A DNA stretch of 64,000 bases from Arthrobacter sp. S39 (GCF_004320525.1 NZ_SIHX01000004.1:124001-188000), one strand, 5' to 3'; positions 25,911-34,811 are shown, numbered from the stretch's first letter. Notes: generated by a model not told the origin, from the letters alone. A program made the numbers and translations.

Positions 25911-27962
25911 GTGAAGCCAGAACACCTCCCGCTCCTGAACTCTGTCTCGGCGCCGGCCGTCCATCCCGACGGGAGCCGGGCCGTGGTTTCGGTCACCAGG
26001 CCGGATTTCGACGCCGACGCGTATGTAGGCCAGCTGTGGAATGTTCCGCTGGATCCTGGGCAGTTGCCGCGCCGGATTACCCGTGGCTTCAAGGATTCTG
26101 CACCGGCTTTCTCCCCGGATGGCCTGGCGCTGGCGTTCGTTCGCGTCATGGGACCGTCAGCGAAACCGCAGCTGTTTGTGGTGGAGGCCGGCGGTGGTGA
26201 ACCGAGGGCTTTGACGGACCGGACCCTCGGCGTCGAGGCTTTTGCCTGGTCTTCCGATTCCCAACGGATTGTCTTCAGCTCACGGGAACCGGCCGCCGGC
26301 CGCTACGGAACCAGGGAGAACGTCGATGCCGGCGCCGAGGATCCGCGGCTGGTCACGGACTACCAGTACCGGCTCAATGGCGTGGGATATACCCGGGACA
26401 AACCGGCCCAGATCTTTGTGCTGGACGTCCCGGAGTTTGGCGAGGAACCGCGCGTGGTTCCCCGCGGCCGAGCGCAGCGGGACCACCGCCCGGCCGGCGA
26501 CGTTCCACCGGCCCTGCAGCTGACATCCGCCGCCACCGACCATGAGAGTGCCGGGTTCAGCGCCGACGGCGCCTTTGTCTACTTTGTCACCGCACCGCCG
26601 GGCAGCGACGACACCCTGGAAACGGGCATCTACCGGGTTCCGGCAGGCGGAGGGGAGCCGCTGCGGGTGGAGCCGGCGGGAGCCCCGCGCCAGGCCGTCG
26701 AGTCCGTCCGGCAGTCCCGGGACGGGAAATGGCTGTTCTTCATCGCCCGGGGACTCGGCGAAACCGGTACGGACTTTGTGGCCCGCAACGCGGTGCTGCA
26801 CTGCATGCCCGCCGATGGAGGCCGGGCCGCAGCGCTGACTGACCCGGAGATGATGGACGTCGCCTGCCCCGGCGGCCGCATCGAACTGCGTGGCCCGGCG
26901 GGAGCGATCGTCCTGAACAATGCCCAGGGAACCGTGGAACTCCTGGAGTTGCACGCGGACGGCGACCACGCATTGCTGGTGCACGGGGACAGGGTGGTCA
27001 CAGGAGCCGCCTGGGCCGGAGGAGCAATGCTGGTCTCGTTCAGCGACCCTTCCACCGCCGGCGACCTGGCCGTCCTCGACGACGGGCAGCTGCGGCTCCT
27101 CACTGATTTTTCCGCCGCGCTTCGGGTGCAGTCAGACGTCATTGTCCCCCAGGAGCTGACGTTCCCTTCTGCGGACGGATACCCGGTGCACGGCTGGCTG
27201 GTCAGGCCCGCCGGGAAAGGGCCCCATCCGGTGCTGCTGTCCATCCACGGGGGGCCGTTTGCCCAGTACACGGTGGCGCTCCACGACGAAGCCCAGGTCT
27301 ACGCGGGTGCGGGGTATGCGGTCCTGATGTGCAATCCCAGGGGCTCCGCCGGCTACGGCCGGGAGCATGGGCTGGCTGTCAAGGGAGCCATGGGCACCCT
27401 CGACATGCAGGATGTGCTGGCCTTCCTGGAAGGTGCACTGGATAAATTCCCGGCCCTGGATGCCGGCCGGCTTGGCATCATGGGCGGGTCTTACGGCGGC
27501 TACCTCACCGCACAGACCATCGGGCGCGACCACCGTTTCTCGGCGGCCATTGTGGAGCGAGGGTTCCTGGATCCGGTCAGCTTCGAAGGCTCGGCGGACA
27601 TCGGCTGGTACTTCGGTGCCGAGTACATGGGCCGGTCACGCCCTGCCATGGCTTCGCAGAGCCCGATGGAACACGTGGACGAAGTCCGGACTCCTGCGCT
27701 GGTCATTCACAGCGAGGACGACCTGCGCTGCCCGGTGGAGCAGGGCCAGCGCTATTTCACGGCCCTGAAGCGGAACGGGGTTCCCACGGCGTTGCTCCTC
27801 TTCCCGGGCGAGGACCATGAACTCTCCCGGTCAGGAACACCGCATCATCGGCGCCTTCGGTTCGAGCACATCCTCCGCTGGTGGTCCCGTTTCCTGCCGA
27901 CGGCGGGCAACCCGGCCGGCCCCGGAACTGAGGGCATGCCCGACGGCGGCACGCGGGGCTAG
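25911..27962 (+). CDS. S9 family prolyl oligopeptidase
   Basis: 683-residue serine peptidase of the acylaminoacyl-peptidase/DPP type. The N-terminal 400 residues are a beta-propeller built of WD40-like TolB repeats (PAFSPDGLALAFV and similar). The C-terminal alpha/beta hydrolase domain has the nucleophile in GGSYGGY (about residue 525), the acid in IHSEDDLRCPVEQG and the His in GEDHELSR. No signal peptide, so cytoplasmic turnover of peptides is expected. Its stop codon overlaps that of the convergent deformylase gene in the palindrome CTAG. Confidence 0.93.
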   Translation: MKPEHLPLLNSVSAPAVHPDGSRAVVSVTRPDFDADAYVGQLWNVPLDPGQLPRRITRGFKDSAPAFSPDGLALAFVRVMGPSAKPQLFVVEAGGGEPRALTDRTLGVEAFAWSSDSQRIVFSSREPAAGRYGTRENVDAGAEDPRLVTDYQYRLNGVGYTRDKPAQIFVLDVPEFGEEPRVVPRGRAQRDHRPAGDVPPALQLTSAATDHESAGFSADGAFVYFVTAPPGSDDTLETGIYRVPAGGGEPLRVEPAGAPRQAVESVRQSRDGKWLFFIARGLGETGTDFVARNAVLHCMPADGGRAAALTDPEMMDVACPGGRIELRGPAGAIVLNNAQGTVELLELHADGDHALLVHGDRVVTGAAWAGGAMLVSFSDPSTAGDLAVLDDGQLRLLTDFSAALRVQSDVIVPQELTFPSADGYPVHGWLVRPAGKGPHPVLLSIHGGPFAQYTVALHDEAQVYAGAGYAVLMCNPRGSAGYGREHGLAVKGAMGTLDMQDVLAFLEGALDKFPALDAGRLGIMGGSYGGYLTAQTIGRDHRFSAAIVERGFLDPVSFEGSADIGWYFGAEYMGRSRPAMASQSPMEHVDEVRTPALVIHSEDDLRCPVEQGQRYFTALKRNGVPTALLLFPGEDHELSRSGTPHHRRLRFEHILRWWSRFLPTAGNPAGPGTEGMPDGGTRG

Positions 27963-28639
27963 TGCCTCGGCAGGTCAGGGAGGCCGGGGAGGAAACCCAG
28001 CGCCGAGCGCGCCTTGCCGATGCCGGGCTCAGCCCAGTGGGCGGCATATTCCGCGTTGCCGCTCAGTGACCGCAGCTCGGCCCGGTCAACGTACAGCGTT
28101 CCCTGAAGGTGGTCAGTTTCATGCTGCACGATCCGTGCCTGCCAGCCCGTGAATTCCCGTTCGGCCGCCAGGCCGCCGGGCTCATCAAAGTTCAGCCGGA
28201 CCCGCTCCGGGCGGACCACCACAGCCTGCAGCCCGTTGAGCGAAAGGCAGCCTTCGAAGAACGCGGCGGCCTGGGTGCCCACGGCGCGGTACCGCGGATT
28301 CAGGACCGCGAGGAACTCCAGCGGCGTCCGGTTCCGCACGGCCGCAGCGTCAGGGTCGACGTCGAACTTGTCCTCCAGCACCGCCAGTTGCAGGGGAATA
28401 CCCAACTGCGGGGCGGCAAGCCCCACCCCCGGGGCCTCGTGCATCACGCGCTTCATCAGCTCAACAAGCTGGTCCAGTTCGCCGGACGTGATCTGGCCGT
28501 CAAAGGCGGCGGCCTGCTGCCGGAGGACCGGATGCCCCGCCTGCACAATGGGCGGCAATGCTTCCGCCGCAAGGATTTCCTGGACTGTTTCCTGGATGCG
28601 CGCAGGACTGAAGGGCGTCGGCGGCGATGCATGACTCAT
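27959..28639 (-). CDS. def: Peptide deformylase
   Basis: 226-residue iron/zinc enzyme that removes N-formyl groups from nascent proteins. The three motifs are intact: GVGLAAPQ (71-78), EGCLS with metal ligand Cys131, and QHETDH with ligands His173 and His177 and catalytic Glu174. An extra 30-residue N-terminal helix is typical of actinobacterial paralogues. ATG 28639 has no ribosome site but TAGGCT lies 7 nt upstream; the frame is open for another 130 codons that run antisense to the next gene and are not used. Confidence 0.94.
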   Translation of the reverse strand: MSHASPPTPFSPARIQETVQEILAAEALPPIVQAGHPVLRQQAAAFDGQITSGELDQLVELMKRVMHEAPGVGLAAPQLGIPLQLAVLEDKFDVDPDAAAVRNRTPLEFLAVLNPRYRAVGTQAAAFFEGCLSLNGLQAVVVRPERVRLNFDEPGGLAAEREFTGWQARIVQHETDHLQGTLYVDRAELRSLSGNAEYAAHWAEPGIGKARSALGFLPGLPDLPRH

Positions 28640-28646
28640 GGGGAAC

Positions 28647-28652
28647 AGCCTA
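28647..28652 (-). promoter_or_regulatory. Leaderless -10 box of def
   Basis: Minus-strand TAGGCT, 7 nt, ATG 28639. Confidence 0.5.
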
Positions 28653-28684
28653 GCGGCGCAAAGGCGGCGGCCGTGGCAATCGGT

Positions 28685-28690
28685 TAGTGT
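28685..28690 (+). promoter_or_regulatory. Leaderless -10 box of the SnoaL-like gene
   Basis: TAGTGT, 7 nt, ATG 28698; only 32 bp separate it from the divergent def box. Confidence 0.5.
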
Positions 28691-28697
28691 CGATTCC

Positions 28698-29114
28698 ATG
28701 GCTGAAGAGATGTCGCTGGGGAAACCGCCGCTGGAACTCGTTCTCGATTTTGTCCGGACGCTGGAGGCGGGCGGCGGGGCCGCCCGCATCCGGCCCTTCC
28801 TGGCGGACGGGTTTGTCCTCGTTGAGGCTCCGCACCTGCTGGCACCGGCCGGTTCAACCCGGACCCTGGAGCAGGTGCTGGCCGGCGCTGACAACAGTGC
28901 CGGAGTCGTGGCCAACCAGAAGTTCGAGATCCGGCGGACCACCTGCGAACAGGGGCGGGTTGTTTTGGAGGCAGACTGGTCGGCGACGTCGCTGATGGAC
29001 CTGCGGTACTGGGACGCCGGGGAGACCATCCGGGCACGGACGTCGTCCGTTTTTGAAGTCCGGGATGGCCGGATCGTCAGCCAGGACAGCTACGACTGCT
29101 ACTACACGTCCTGA
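28698..29114 (+). CDS. SnoaL-like/NTF2-fold protein
   Basis: 138-residue cytoplasmic protein resembling the SnoaL-like/nuclear transport factor 2 fold. It has an N-terminal helix (ELVLDFVRTLEAGGG), a central variable part and a strand-rich end with RARTSSVFEVRDGRIVSQDSYD, the typical closing strands of the family. The family includes polyketide cyclases, ketosteroid isomerases and many proteins of unknown role. It is convergent with the type III PKS operon, 36 nt away, so a link to that pathway is possible but unproven. Confidence 0.75.
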   Translation: MAEEMSLGKPPLELVLDFVRTLEAGGGAARIRPFLADGFVLVEAPHLLAPAGSTRTLEQVLAGADNSAGVVANQKFEIRRTTCEQGRVVLEADWSATSLMDLRYWDAGETIRARTSSVFEVRDGRIVSQDSYDCYYTS

Positions 29115-29150
29115 AAGCCACGCCGCCACGGGCGGTTCCGATGCATGGTG

Positions 29151-30284
29151 TCACTGCATCGTGAACCGGCGGGCCACCAGCCTGTTCAGCGGCTGCATGG
29201 AGGCGACTGCCCCGATCGCGTGATTCCGCAGGCCCAGCCAGGGCTGCGGGAACGGGCGCCCGAGCATCATGTTGACTTCAGACTGCCGGCGGGCCACACC
29301 CGCTGCCCGCCGCCGCCGGATTTCAAAATCCTTGAGGCTCCTCCCGACGGGCCTGGCGGCCAGGGCGTCGCAGATTATCGGGGCCAGCGCTTCGGCGTCC
29401 AGCCAGCCCAGGTTCATTCCCTGGCCGCCGATGGGGCTGACTTCGTGGGCGGCGTCACCGATCAGGGCGGTCCTGCCGGCCACCATCCGCGGTGCGATGG
29501 CTGACCGGGTGCTGAAACGGCTGAGCATCGTGTTGCTGCCGGCGTCCAGCTGAATTCCCGTCCGCTGATGGACGAGTGCTGCCAGTTCCGCAGCGGCGGG
29601 GACCCCGCACGGCCGGCCGGCACGGACAACCCATCGCCTCAGGCCACTGGGAAGCGGAAAGGACTCGACGATTCCACCTTCCTCCAGGAACAGCACGGCG
29701 TCTGCCCCAAAGGTCCCCGCATCGGCGAAGTCGCCCATGACGTAGTGGTCCGGGTATCTTTTCGGCCGCACTGAAATCCCCAGCAGATCCCTCATCGTGG
29801 AATGGGCGCCGTCCGCGGCCACGGCGAGGGCGGACTCCAGGTGCGTGGAAACAGCGCCGGAGGTGACTGCGAGCGTCACCGCGCCGCCGTCGTCCGTTAT
29901 TCCGGTGACCCGGGCGCCCCGGGCCAGCGCCGAGGGGTCCAATTCCTGCACCCGGCGTTCAAGGGACGCCTCGGTGTGGCTCTGTGGGAGGGACAGGACA
30001 AAAGGGAACTGCCGCGAGACCGACTCAAACGACATGGTGCCCACAAGTTTGCCGCCGCTGTAGGCCCGGCCGCGGCGGATCGCCACTCCGCCGGCTGCCA
30101 GTTCAGGCGCCACCCCCGCACGGTCAAGCGCCACGAGGGCCGGCGGGTGAATGCCGATGGCCCGAGAATGGCTGTCACGCTCACGCCGTTGTTCGAGGAC
30201 GCGGACGCCCAGGCCCTCCTGCAACAGCAGGGCTGCAAGGTAGAGGCCCACGGGACCGCCGCCCACAATCGCCACGTCAATCAT
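29151..30284 (-). CDS. FAD-dependent monooxygenase of the type III PKS operon
   Basis: 377-residue flavoprotein of the p-hydroxybenzoate hydroxylase/UbiH group. The dinucleotide motif VAIVGGGPVGLYLA is at the N-terminus, a DGAHS segment follows near residue 170, and GDAAHEVSPIGGQGMNLG near 290 binds FAD. By analogy with SrsC of Streptomyces griseus it probably hydroxylates an alkylresorcinol or related phenol towards a quinone. Its start overlaps the methyltransferase stop (ATGA), the last of three tightly coupled genes. Confidence 0.88.
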   Translation of the reverse strand: MIDVAIVGGGPVGLYLAALLLQEGLGVRVLEQRRERDSHSRAIGIHPPALVALDRAGVAPELAAGGVAIRRGRAYSGGKLVGTMSFESVSRQFPFVLSLPQSHTEASLERRVQELDPSALARGARVTGITDDGGAVTLAVTSGAVSTHLESALAVAADGAHSTMRDLLGISVRPKRYPDHYVMGDFADAGTFGADAVLFLEEGGIVESFPLPSGLRRWVVRAGRPCGVPAAAELAALVHQRTGIQLDAGSNTMLSRFSTRSAIAPRMVAGRTALIGDAAHEVSPIGGQGMNLGWLDAEALAPIICDALAARPVGRSLKDFEIRRRRAAGVARRQSEVNMMLGRPFPQPWLGLRNHAIGAVASMQPLNRLVARRFTMQ

Positions 30285-31015
30285 GGGGAGTCCTTGCGGC
30301 GGGCCAGCATCTGGTGGAACGCGGACGTGCGTTCGACGCGCCAGCCCGGGGAAGCCAGAGCCGCAAGTTCCTGCGGGGTGTAGCTGCGGCGGATGGAGGT
30401 CAGCCCGTCCTCGCGGATAAAGGAGCCCCGGAACGGAAGGGCGGCCACGGCGAACAGCGCATAGGCTGCCGGGCTGCGGCGGAGGTCATTGTGCAGCACC
30501 TTTGTCCGGGCGAGCGCCTCCGAGTCGGCAAGGAACTGCTGCAGCCCGGCCGGTTGCAGGTGGTGGAGGACATGGTTGGAAATCACGACGTCGAAGCTCA
30601 GCCCTTCGCGCAGAAGCCCGGTGGTGTGCGCCTGCCGGAAGTCCACGCCGGCAAGCGGTGGCCGCCCGGCGGCGAAGGCGTGGGCGCGGCCGTCCGGATC
30701 GATGCCGGTGACGTGGAGCCGGACCCGGTCCTTCGCGGCCCAACGCGACAGCCTGGTGGCAAGATCGCCGCCGCCGGAGCCGACATCCAGCAGCGTCGTG
30801 GCGGATTCGGCCGAGAGGAGGGGCCGGATTTCCTGCCGGTACAACCTGCGCCACCCCGACAGCGCGCCGTTGACCAGCCCGAACTGCCGGTAGGTCCGCT
30901 CCAGCCGCACCGGATCACAGTCGGGCATGTCCATCTTTTCAACAGCATCAAAGGCGCGCCTGCGCATCAGCCACACGCGAAGCTCAGGCCAGCGACGTTT
31001 CGGCGGCCGTTTCAC
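30281..31015 (-). CDS. Class I SAM methyltransferase of the type III PKS operon
   Basis: 244-residue methyltransferase. The SAM motif LLDVGSGGGDLATRL is near residue 75, with VTGIDPDGRA, and FDVVISNHVLHHL forms motif II/post II. Probably methylates the polyketide product or an intermediate. It overlaps the polyketide synthase gene by 32 nt and the monooxygenase gene by 4 nt, so the three are co-translated. The N-terminal start ATG 31015 lies within the synthase 3' end; a later ATG (residue 28 or 30) is possible. Confidence 0.87.
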   Translation of the reverse strand: MKRPPKRRWPELRVWLMRRRAFDAVEKMDMPDCDPVRLERTYRQFGLVNGALSGWRRLYRQEIRPLLSAESATTLLDVGSGGGDLATRLSRWAAKDRVRLHVTGIDPDGRAHAFAAGRPPLAGVDFRQAHTTGLLREGLSFDVVISNHVLHHLQPAGLQQFLADSEALARTKVLHNDLRRSPAAYALFAVAALPFRGSFIREDGLTSIRRSYTPQELAALASPGWRVERTSAFHQMLARRKDSP

Positions 31016-32171
31016 GCACGGCTGAGGGGCGTCGTCCCGTGCCCTGCCGCAGCTTGGTGAACAGGCCGGTTTCCACTGTCAGGCCCGGACCGAAGGCCAT
31101 GGAGCAGATACGTTCGTCACCGCCGTCGAGTGGCTGGTCGAGGATGTGTTTGAGGACGAACAGGACAGTGGCGCTGCTCATGTTGCCGTAGTTCCGCAGC
31201 GTCCCGCGCGCAGGAACGAGTTGCTCATCGCTCAGCTCCAGCCTGGACTGGACCTTGTCCAGGATGCTCCGGCCCCCTGGGTGGATGCCCCAATGCCGGA
31301 TGTCACGGTAGGGGAGTCCCTGGACTGTTGGGTCCCGGGCGAGCAACGGTTCCAGCGCCCCGATGATGTGGTCATCAATGATGTGGGGCACGTAGTTTCC
31401 GAGCACCATCTCAAATCCGTTGTCGCCGATGTTCCAGGCCATGGATTCCTCACCGACCGGCGTCAGTACGGTTTCAAAGTGGTCCAGCCGCATCAGCGCG
31501 GGTGCCTCCGGAACGTCGCGGGCGGTGACGATGGCCGCTGCCGCTCCGTCAGCAAACAGCGCCGATCCCATGATGGTGTCCGGGTCGTTCGAGGTCCGGA
31601 CATGCAGGGAGCAGAGCTCGGCGCAGACCACCAGCACCACCGCCCCGGGATCAGCCTCGCAGAAGGATTTTGCGGCGCGGAGGGCAGGAAACGCGGCGTA
31701 GCAGCCCATAAACCCGAGGTGGTAGCGCTGCACCGCCGGATCCAGGCCCAGCGCCCGGACGATCTTGTAGTCGGGGCCCGGATTGTAGAACCCGGTGCAG
31801 GAAACCGTGATCAGGTGGGTAATGTCCTGTGCTTGAAGTTCCGGGCACGCGTCGACGGCGGCCTGGGCGGCCTCGATGAACAGCTTGGTGGCTTCCCGGC
31901 CAAAGATCTCGTTGCGGACTTTCGTGCTGGGGTTCAGCAAAAGACTGGTTGCGGGGTCGAAGAACTGCGGATCGTCGGCCCGGAAGTCCCTGGTCATTTC
32001 CTCGACCGCGGTGTAGCGGGTGTCGATCGCCGCCGAGTCGAAGCAGGTGCTGACCAACCTCGAACCCAGCCGCGTCAGTCCGGGCTGGGAGGCGAAAACG
32101 TCGCGGGCCTCCGTTTGAACCAGCATCGTTGGCGGAACAGCTGTTTCCAGGGAACGCACATAGACCGTCAT
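30984..32171 (-). CDS. Type III polyketide synthase
   Basis: 395-residue chalcone-synthase-like homodimeric enzyme that condenses malonyl-CoA onto an acyl starter and cyclises the product. The catalytic triad is Cys157 in GFMGCYAAFPA, His297 in WGIHPGG and Asn330 in RNYGNMSSAT. The sequence resembles bacterial alkylresorcinol/alkylpyrone synthases more than plant-type or RppA enzymes. First gene of a PKS-methyltransferase-monooxygenase operon comparable to srsABC. ATG 32171 fits a promoter with -10 6 nt upstream and lacks a ribosome site. Confidence 0.92.
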   Translation of the reverse strand: MTVYVRSLETAVPPTMLVQTEARDVFASQPGLTRLGSRLVSTCFDSAAIDTRYTAVEEMTRDFRADDPQFFDPATSLLLNPSTKVRNEIFGREATKLFIEAAQAAVDACPELQAQDITHLITVSCTGFYNPGPDYKIVRALGLDPAVQRYHLGFMGCYAAFPALRAAKSFCEADPGAVVLVVCAELCSLHVRTSNDPDTIMGSALFADGAAAAIVTARDVPEAPALMRLDHFETVLTPVGEESMAWNIGDNGFEMVLGNYVPHIIDDHIIGALEPLLARDPTVQGLPYRDIRHWGIHPGGRSILDKVQSRLELSDEQLVPARGTLRNYGNMSSATVLFVLKHILDQPLDGGDERICSMAFGPGLTVETGLFTKLRQGTGRRPSAVRETAAETSLA

Positions 32172-32177
32172 TGGCTT

Positions 32178-32206
32178 ATTCTTGGCGAGCTCCGCGGATA
32201 AGACAA
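32178..32206 (-). promoter_or_regulatory. Promoter of the type III PKS operon
   Basis: Minus-strand -35 TTGTCT (32201-32206), 17-bp spacer, -10 AAGAAT (32178-32183), then 6 nt to ATG 32171: a probable leaderless transcript. Confidence 0.5.
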
Positions 32207-32237
32207 TGGCCCGGTACGCCGGAACTGCGTCTGAAGT

Positions 32238-32250
32238 GGGGAAATACCCC
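32238..32250. promoter_or_regulatory. Palindrome between the PKS and UvrA-like genes
   Basis: GGGGAAATACCCC, 4-bp arms around a 5-nt centre, upstream of both divergent promoters. Weak candidate operator. Confidence 0.25.
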
Positions 32251-32364
32251 CTCTACACAGGGCAGGAAGCTGGTTAGATAGACCCAGGGCACGCCGCCGG
32301 AAGCCGCCGGGCCGCCGCCAGGCGACACCGCCGCAACAAGCCGGGTGAGAACAGGGAGACAACA

Positions 32365-34758
32365 ATGAGCATCGACACGAGTTCGGAACAGCAGTCGCCT
32401 GCGCTGCACGCTGCCGACACCCACGACATGATCCGTGTGCAGGGTGCCCGGGAGAACAATCTCAAGGACATCAGCATCGAGATCCCCAAGCGCCGCCTGA
32501 CGGTGTTCACGGGGGTGTCCGGCTCAGGCAAGAGCTCGCTGGTGTTTGCCACCATCGCCGCGGAGTCGCAGCGGATGATCAATGAAACCTACAGCGCCTT
32601 TGTGCAGGGGTTCATGCCCAACCTGGCCCGGCCCGACGTCGACTTCCTCGAGGGACTGACGACGGCCATCATCGTTGACCAGGAGCGGATGGGAGCGAAC
32701 CCCCGCTCCACGGTGGGCACTGCGACGGACGCCAATGCCATGCTCCGGATCCTCTTCAGCCGGCTGGGCCAGCCGTACGTCGGGCCGCCCACGGCATTTT
32801 CCTTCAACGTCCCGACGCGGAAGGCCAGCGGCGTGATGAGCACCGAGAAGGCCGGCGGCCGGGTCGAAAAGGCCGTTGTGCAGAACCAGGTCTACCTGGG
32901 CGGCATGTGTGCGCGCTGCGAGGGCATGGGTTCGGTCTCCGATTTCGACCTCACCGCTTTGTACGACGACACGAAGTCGCTGGCCGACGGCGCCCTGACG
33001 GTGCCCGGGTACAGCATGGACGGCTGGTACGGCCGGCTGTTCGAGGGGATGGGCCTGCCGATGGACAAGCCGATTGCCACGTTCACAAAGAAGCAGCTCG
33101 AGACGATGCTGTACGCCGAACCCACCAAGATCAAGGTTGAGGGCATCAACCTCACGTTCGAGGGCATCATCCCCAAGATCCAGAAGTCCATGCTGTCCAA
33201 GGACGTCGAGGCGATGCAGCCGCACGTGCGGCGCTTCGTGGAGAGCGCCATCACTTTCCAGGCCTGCCCCGAGTGCGAGGGCACCCGGCTCAGCCCCGAG
33301 GCGAGGTCGTCGAGGATCCAGGGCAAGAACATCGCCGATCTCTGCGAAATGCAGATCAGCGACCTGGCCGGATGGATCCGGGAGTTCGACGAGCCGTCGG
33401 TTGCGCCGCTCCTGAAGGGCCTGCGGCACCTGCTCGATTCGTTCGCTGAGATCGGGCTGGGCTACCTTTCACTGGACCGGCCCGCGGGCACGCTGTCCGG
33501 GGGAGAGGCCCAGCGCACGAAGATGATCCGTCACCTCGGGTCCTCACTCACGGACGTCACCTACGTGTTCGACGAGCCGACGATCGGCCTGCACCCGCAC
33601 GACATCGAGCGGATGAACCAGCTTCTGCTGCAGCTTCGGGACAAGGGCAACACGGTGCTCGTTGTGGAGCACAAGCCGGAGACCATCGCCATCGCCGACC
33701 ACGTCGTCGACCTCGGTCCCGGCGCCGGCACCAAGGGCGGCAATGTTTGCTTCGAGGGCAGTGTGGAGGAGTTGCGGGGGAGCGAGACCATCACCGGGCA
33801 CCACCTCGACGACCGGGCGGCCGTGAAGGACTCAGTGCGTCAATCAGCGAGCAAACTGGAGGTCCGTGGAGCTTCAACGCACAACCTCCAGGAGGTAGAC
33901 GTCGATGTCCCGCTCGGTGTGCTGTGTGTCGTGACGGGTGTGGCCGGCTCCGGGAAGAGCTCTCTGATCCACGGCTCGGTGGCTGGCCGCGACGGCGTCG
34001 TGGTCATCGACCAGGGTGCCATCAAAGGCTCGCGGCGCAGCAACCCCGCGACGTACACCGGCCTGCTCGAGCCGATCCGCAAGGCGTTCGCTAAAGCCAA
34101 CGACGTGAAGCCGGCGCTCTTCAGCTCCAATTCCGAGGGCGCCTGTCCCACCTGCAACGGCGCGGGCGTCATCTTCACCGAACTGGGCGTCATGGCCACC
34201 GTCGAGTCCACGTGCGAGGACTGCGAGGGCAGGAGGTTCCAGGCTTCAGTGCTGGAATACACGCTGGGCGGGCGCAACATCGCCGAAGTACTGGCGATGT
34301 CCATGACCGAAGCCGAGGTGTTCTTCAGCGAAGGGGAGGCGCGCACACCGGCGGCCCACAAAATCCTGCACCGGCTGGTCGATGTCGGACTCGGTTACCT
34401 CACACTCGGCCAACCGCTCACCACACTGTCCGGCGGCGAGCGGCAGCGCGTCAAACTTGCCACCCAGATGGCCGAGAAGGGTGACGTTTACGTCCTCGAC
34501 GAACCGACCACCGGACTCCACCTCGCCGACGTCGAGAACCTGCTGGGCCTGCTGGACCGGCTGGTCGACTCCGGCAAGTCGGTGATCGTCATCGAGCACC
34601 ACCAGGCGGTCATGGCGCACGCCGACTGGATCATCGACCTGGGTCCCGGCGCAGGGCACGACGGCGGCAAGGTCGTTTTCGAGGGCACGCCGGCCGAGCT
34701 GGTGGACGCCAGTTCGACCCTTACAGGCAAGCACCTCGCAGCGTACGTCGGCCCTTAA
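32365..34758 (+). CDS. UvrA-like dual ABC ATPase
   Basis: 797-residue protein with two ABC ATPase modules of the UvrA family and no membrane domain. First Walker A GVSGSGKSS is at residues 50-58 and the second GVAGSGKSS near 525. Signature sequences are LSGGEAQR near 378 and LSGGERQR near 690, and the Walker B ends are DEPTIGLHP and DEPTTGLHL. CxxC pairs (CARC, CPEC, CPTC, CEDC) indicate zinc modules. It is about 150 residues shorter than housekeeping UvrA (about 950), as in UvrA2/DrrC-like proteins linked to resistance to DNA-binding compounds, so it is unlikely to be the only UvrA. ATG 32365 has GGGAGA upstream. Confidence 0.88.
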   Translation: MSIDTSSEQQSPALHAADTHDMIRVQGARENNLKDISIEIPKRRLTVFTGVSGSGKSSLVFATIAAESQRMINETYSAFVQGFMPNLARPDVDFLEGLTTAIIVDQERMGANPRSTVGTATDANAMLRILFSRLGQPYVGPPTAFSFNVPTRKASGVMSTEKAGGRVEKAVVQNQVYLGGMCARCEGMGSVSDFDLTALYDDTKSLADGALTVPGYSMDGWYGRLFEGMGLPMDKPIATFTKKQLETMLYAEPTKIKVEGINLTFEGIIPKIQKSMLSKDVEAMQPHVRRFVESAITFQACPECEGTRLSPEARSSRIQGKNIADLCEMQISDLAGWIREFDEPSVAPLLKGLRHLLDSFAEIGLGYLSLDRPAGTLSGGEAQRTKMIRHLGSSLTDVTYVFDEPTIGLHPHDIERMNQLLLQLRDKGNTVLVVEHKPETIAIADHVVDLGPGAGTKGGNVCFEGSVEELRGSETITGHHLDDRAAVKDSVRQSASKLEVRGASTHNLQEVDVDVPLGVLCVVTGVAGSGKSSLIHGSVAGRDGVVVIDQGAIKGSRRSNPATYTGLLEPIRKAFAKANDVKPALFSSNSEGACPTCNGAGVIFTELGVMATVESTCEDCEGRRFQASVLEYTLGGRNIAEVLAMSMTEAEVFFSEGEARTPAAHKILHRLVDVGLGYLTLGQPLTTLSGGERQRVKLATQMAEKGDVYVLDEPTTGLHLADVENLLGLLDRLVDSGKSVIVIEHHQAVMAHADWIIDLGPGAGHDGGKVVFEGTPAELVDASSTLTGKHLAAYVGP

Positions 34759-34778
34759 GGCTTAGAATCCGGGGACGG

Positions 34779-34811
34779 AGCCGGACCGGGTGATGTCAAT
34801 CTGGTCCGGCT
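34779..34811 (+). terminator. Terminator of the UvrA-like gene
   Basis: 9-bp stem AGCCGGACC/GGTCCGGCT with a 15-nt loop, followed by TTT. Confidence 0.55.
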
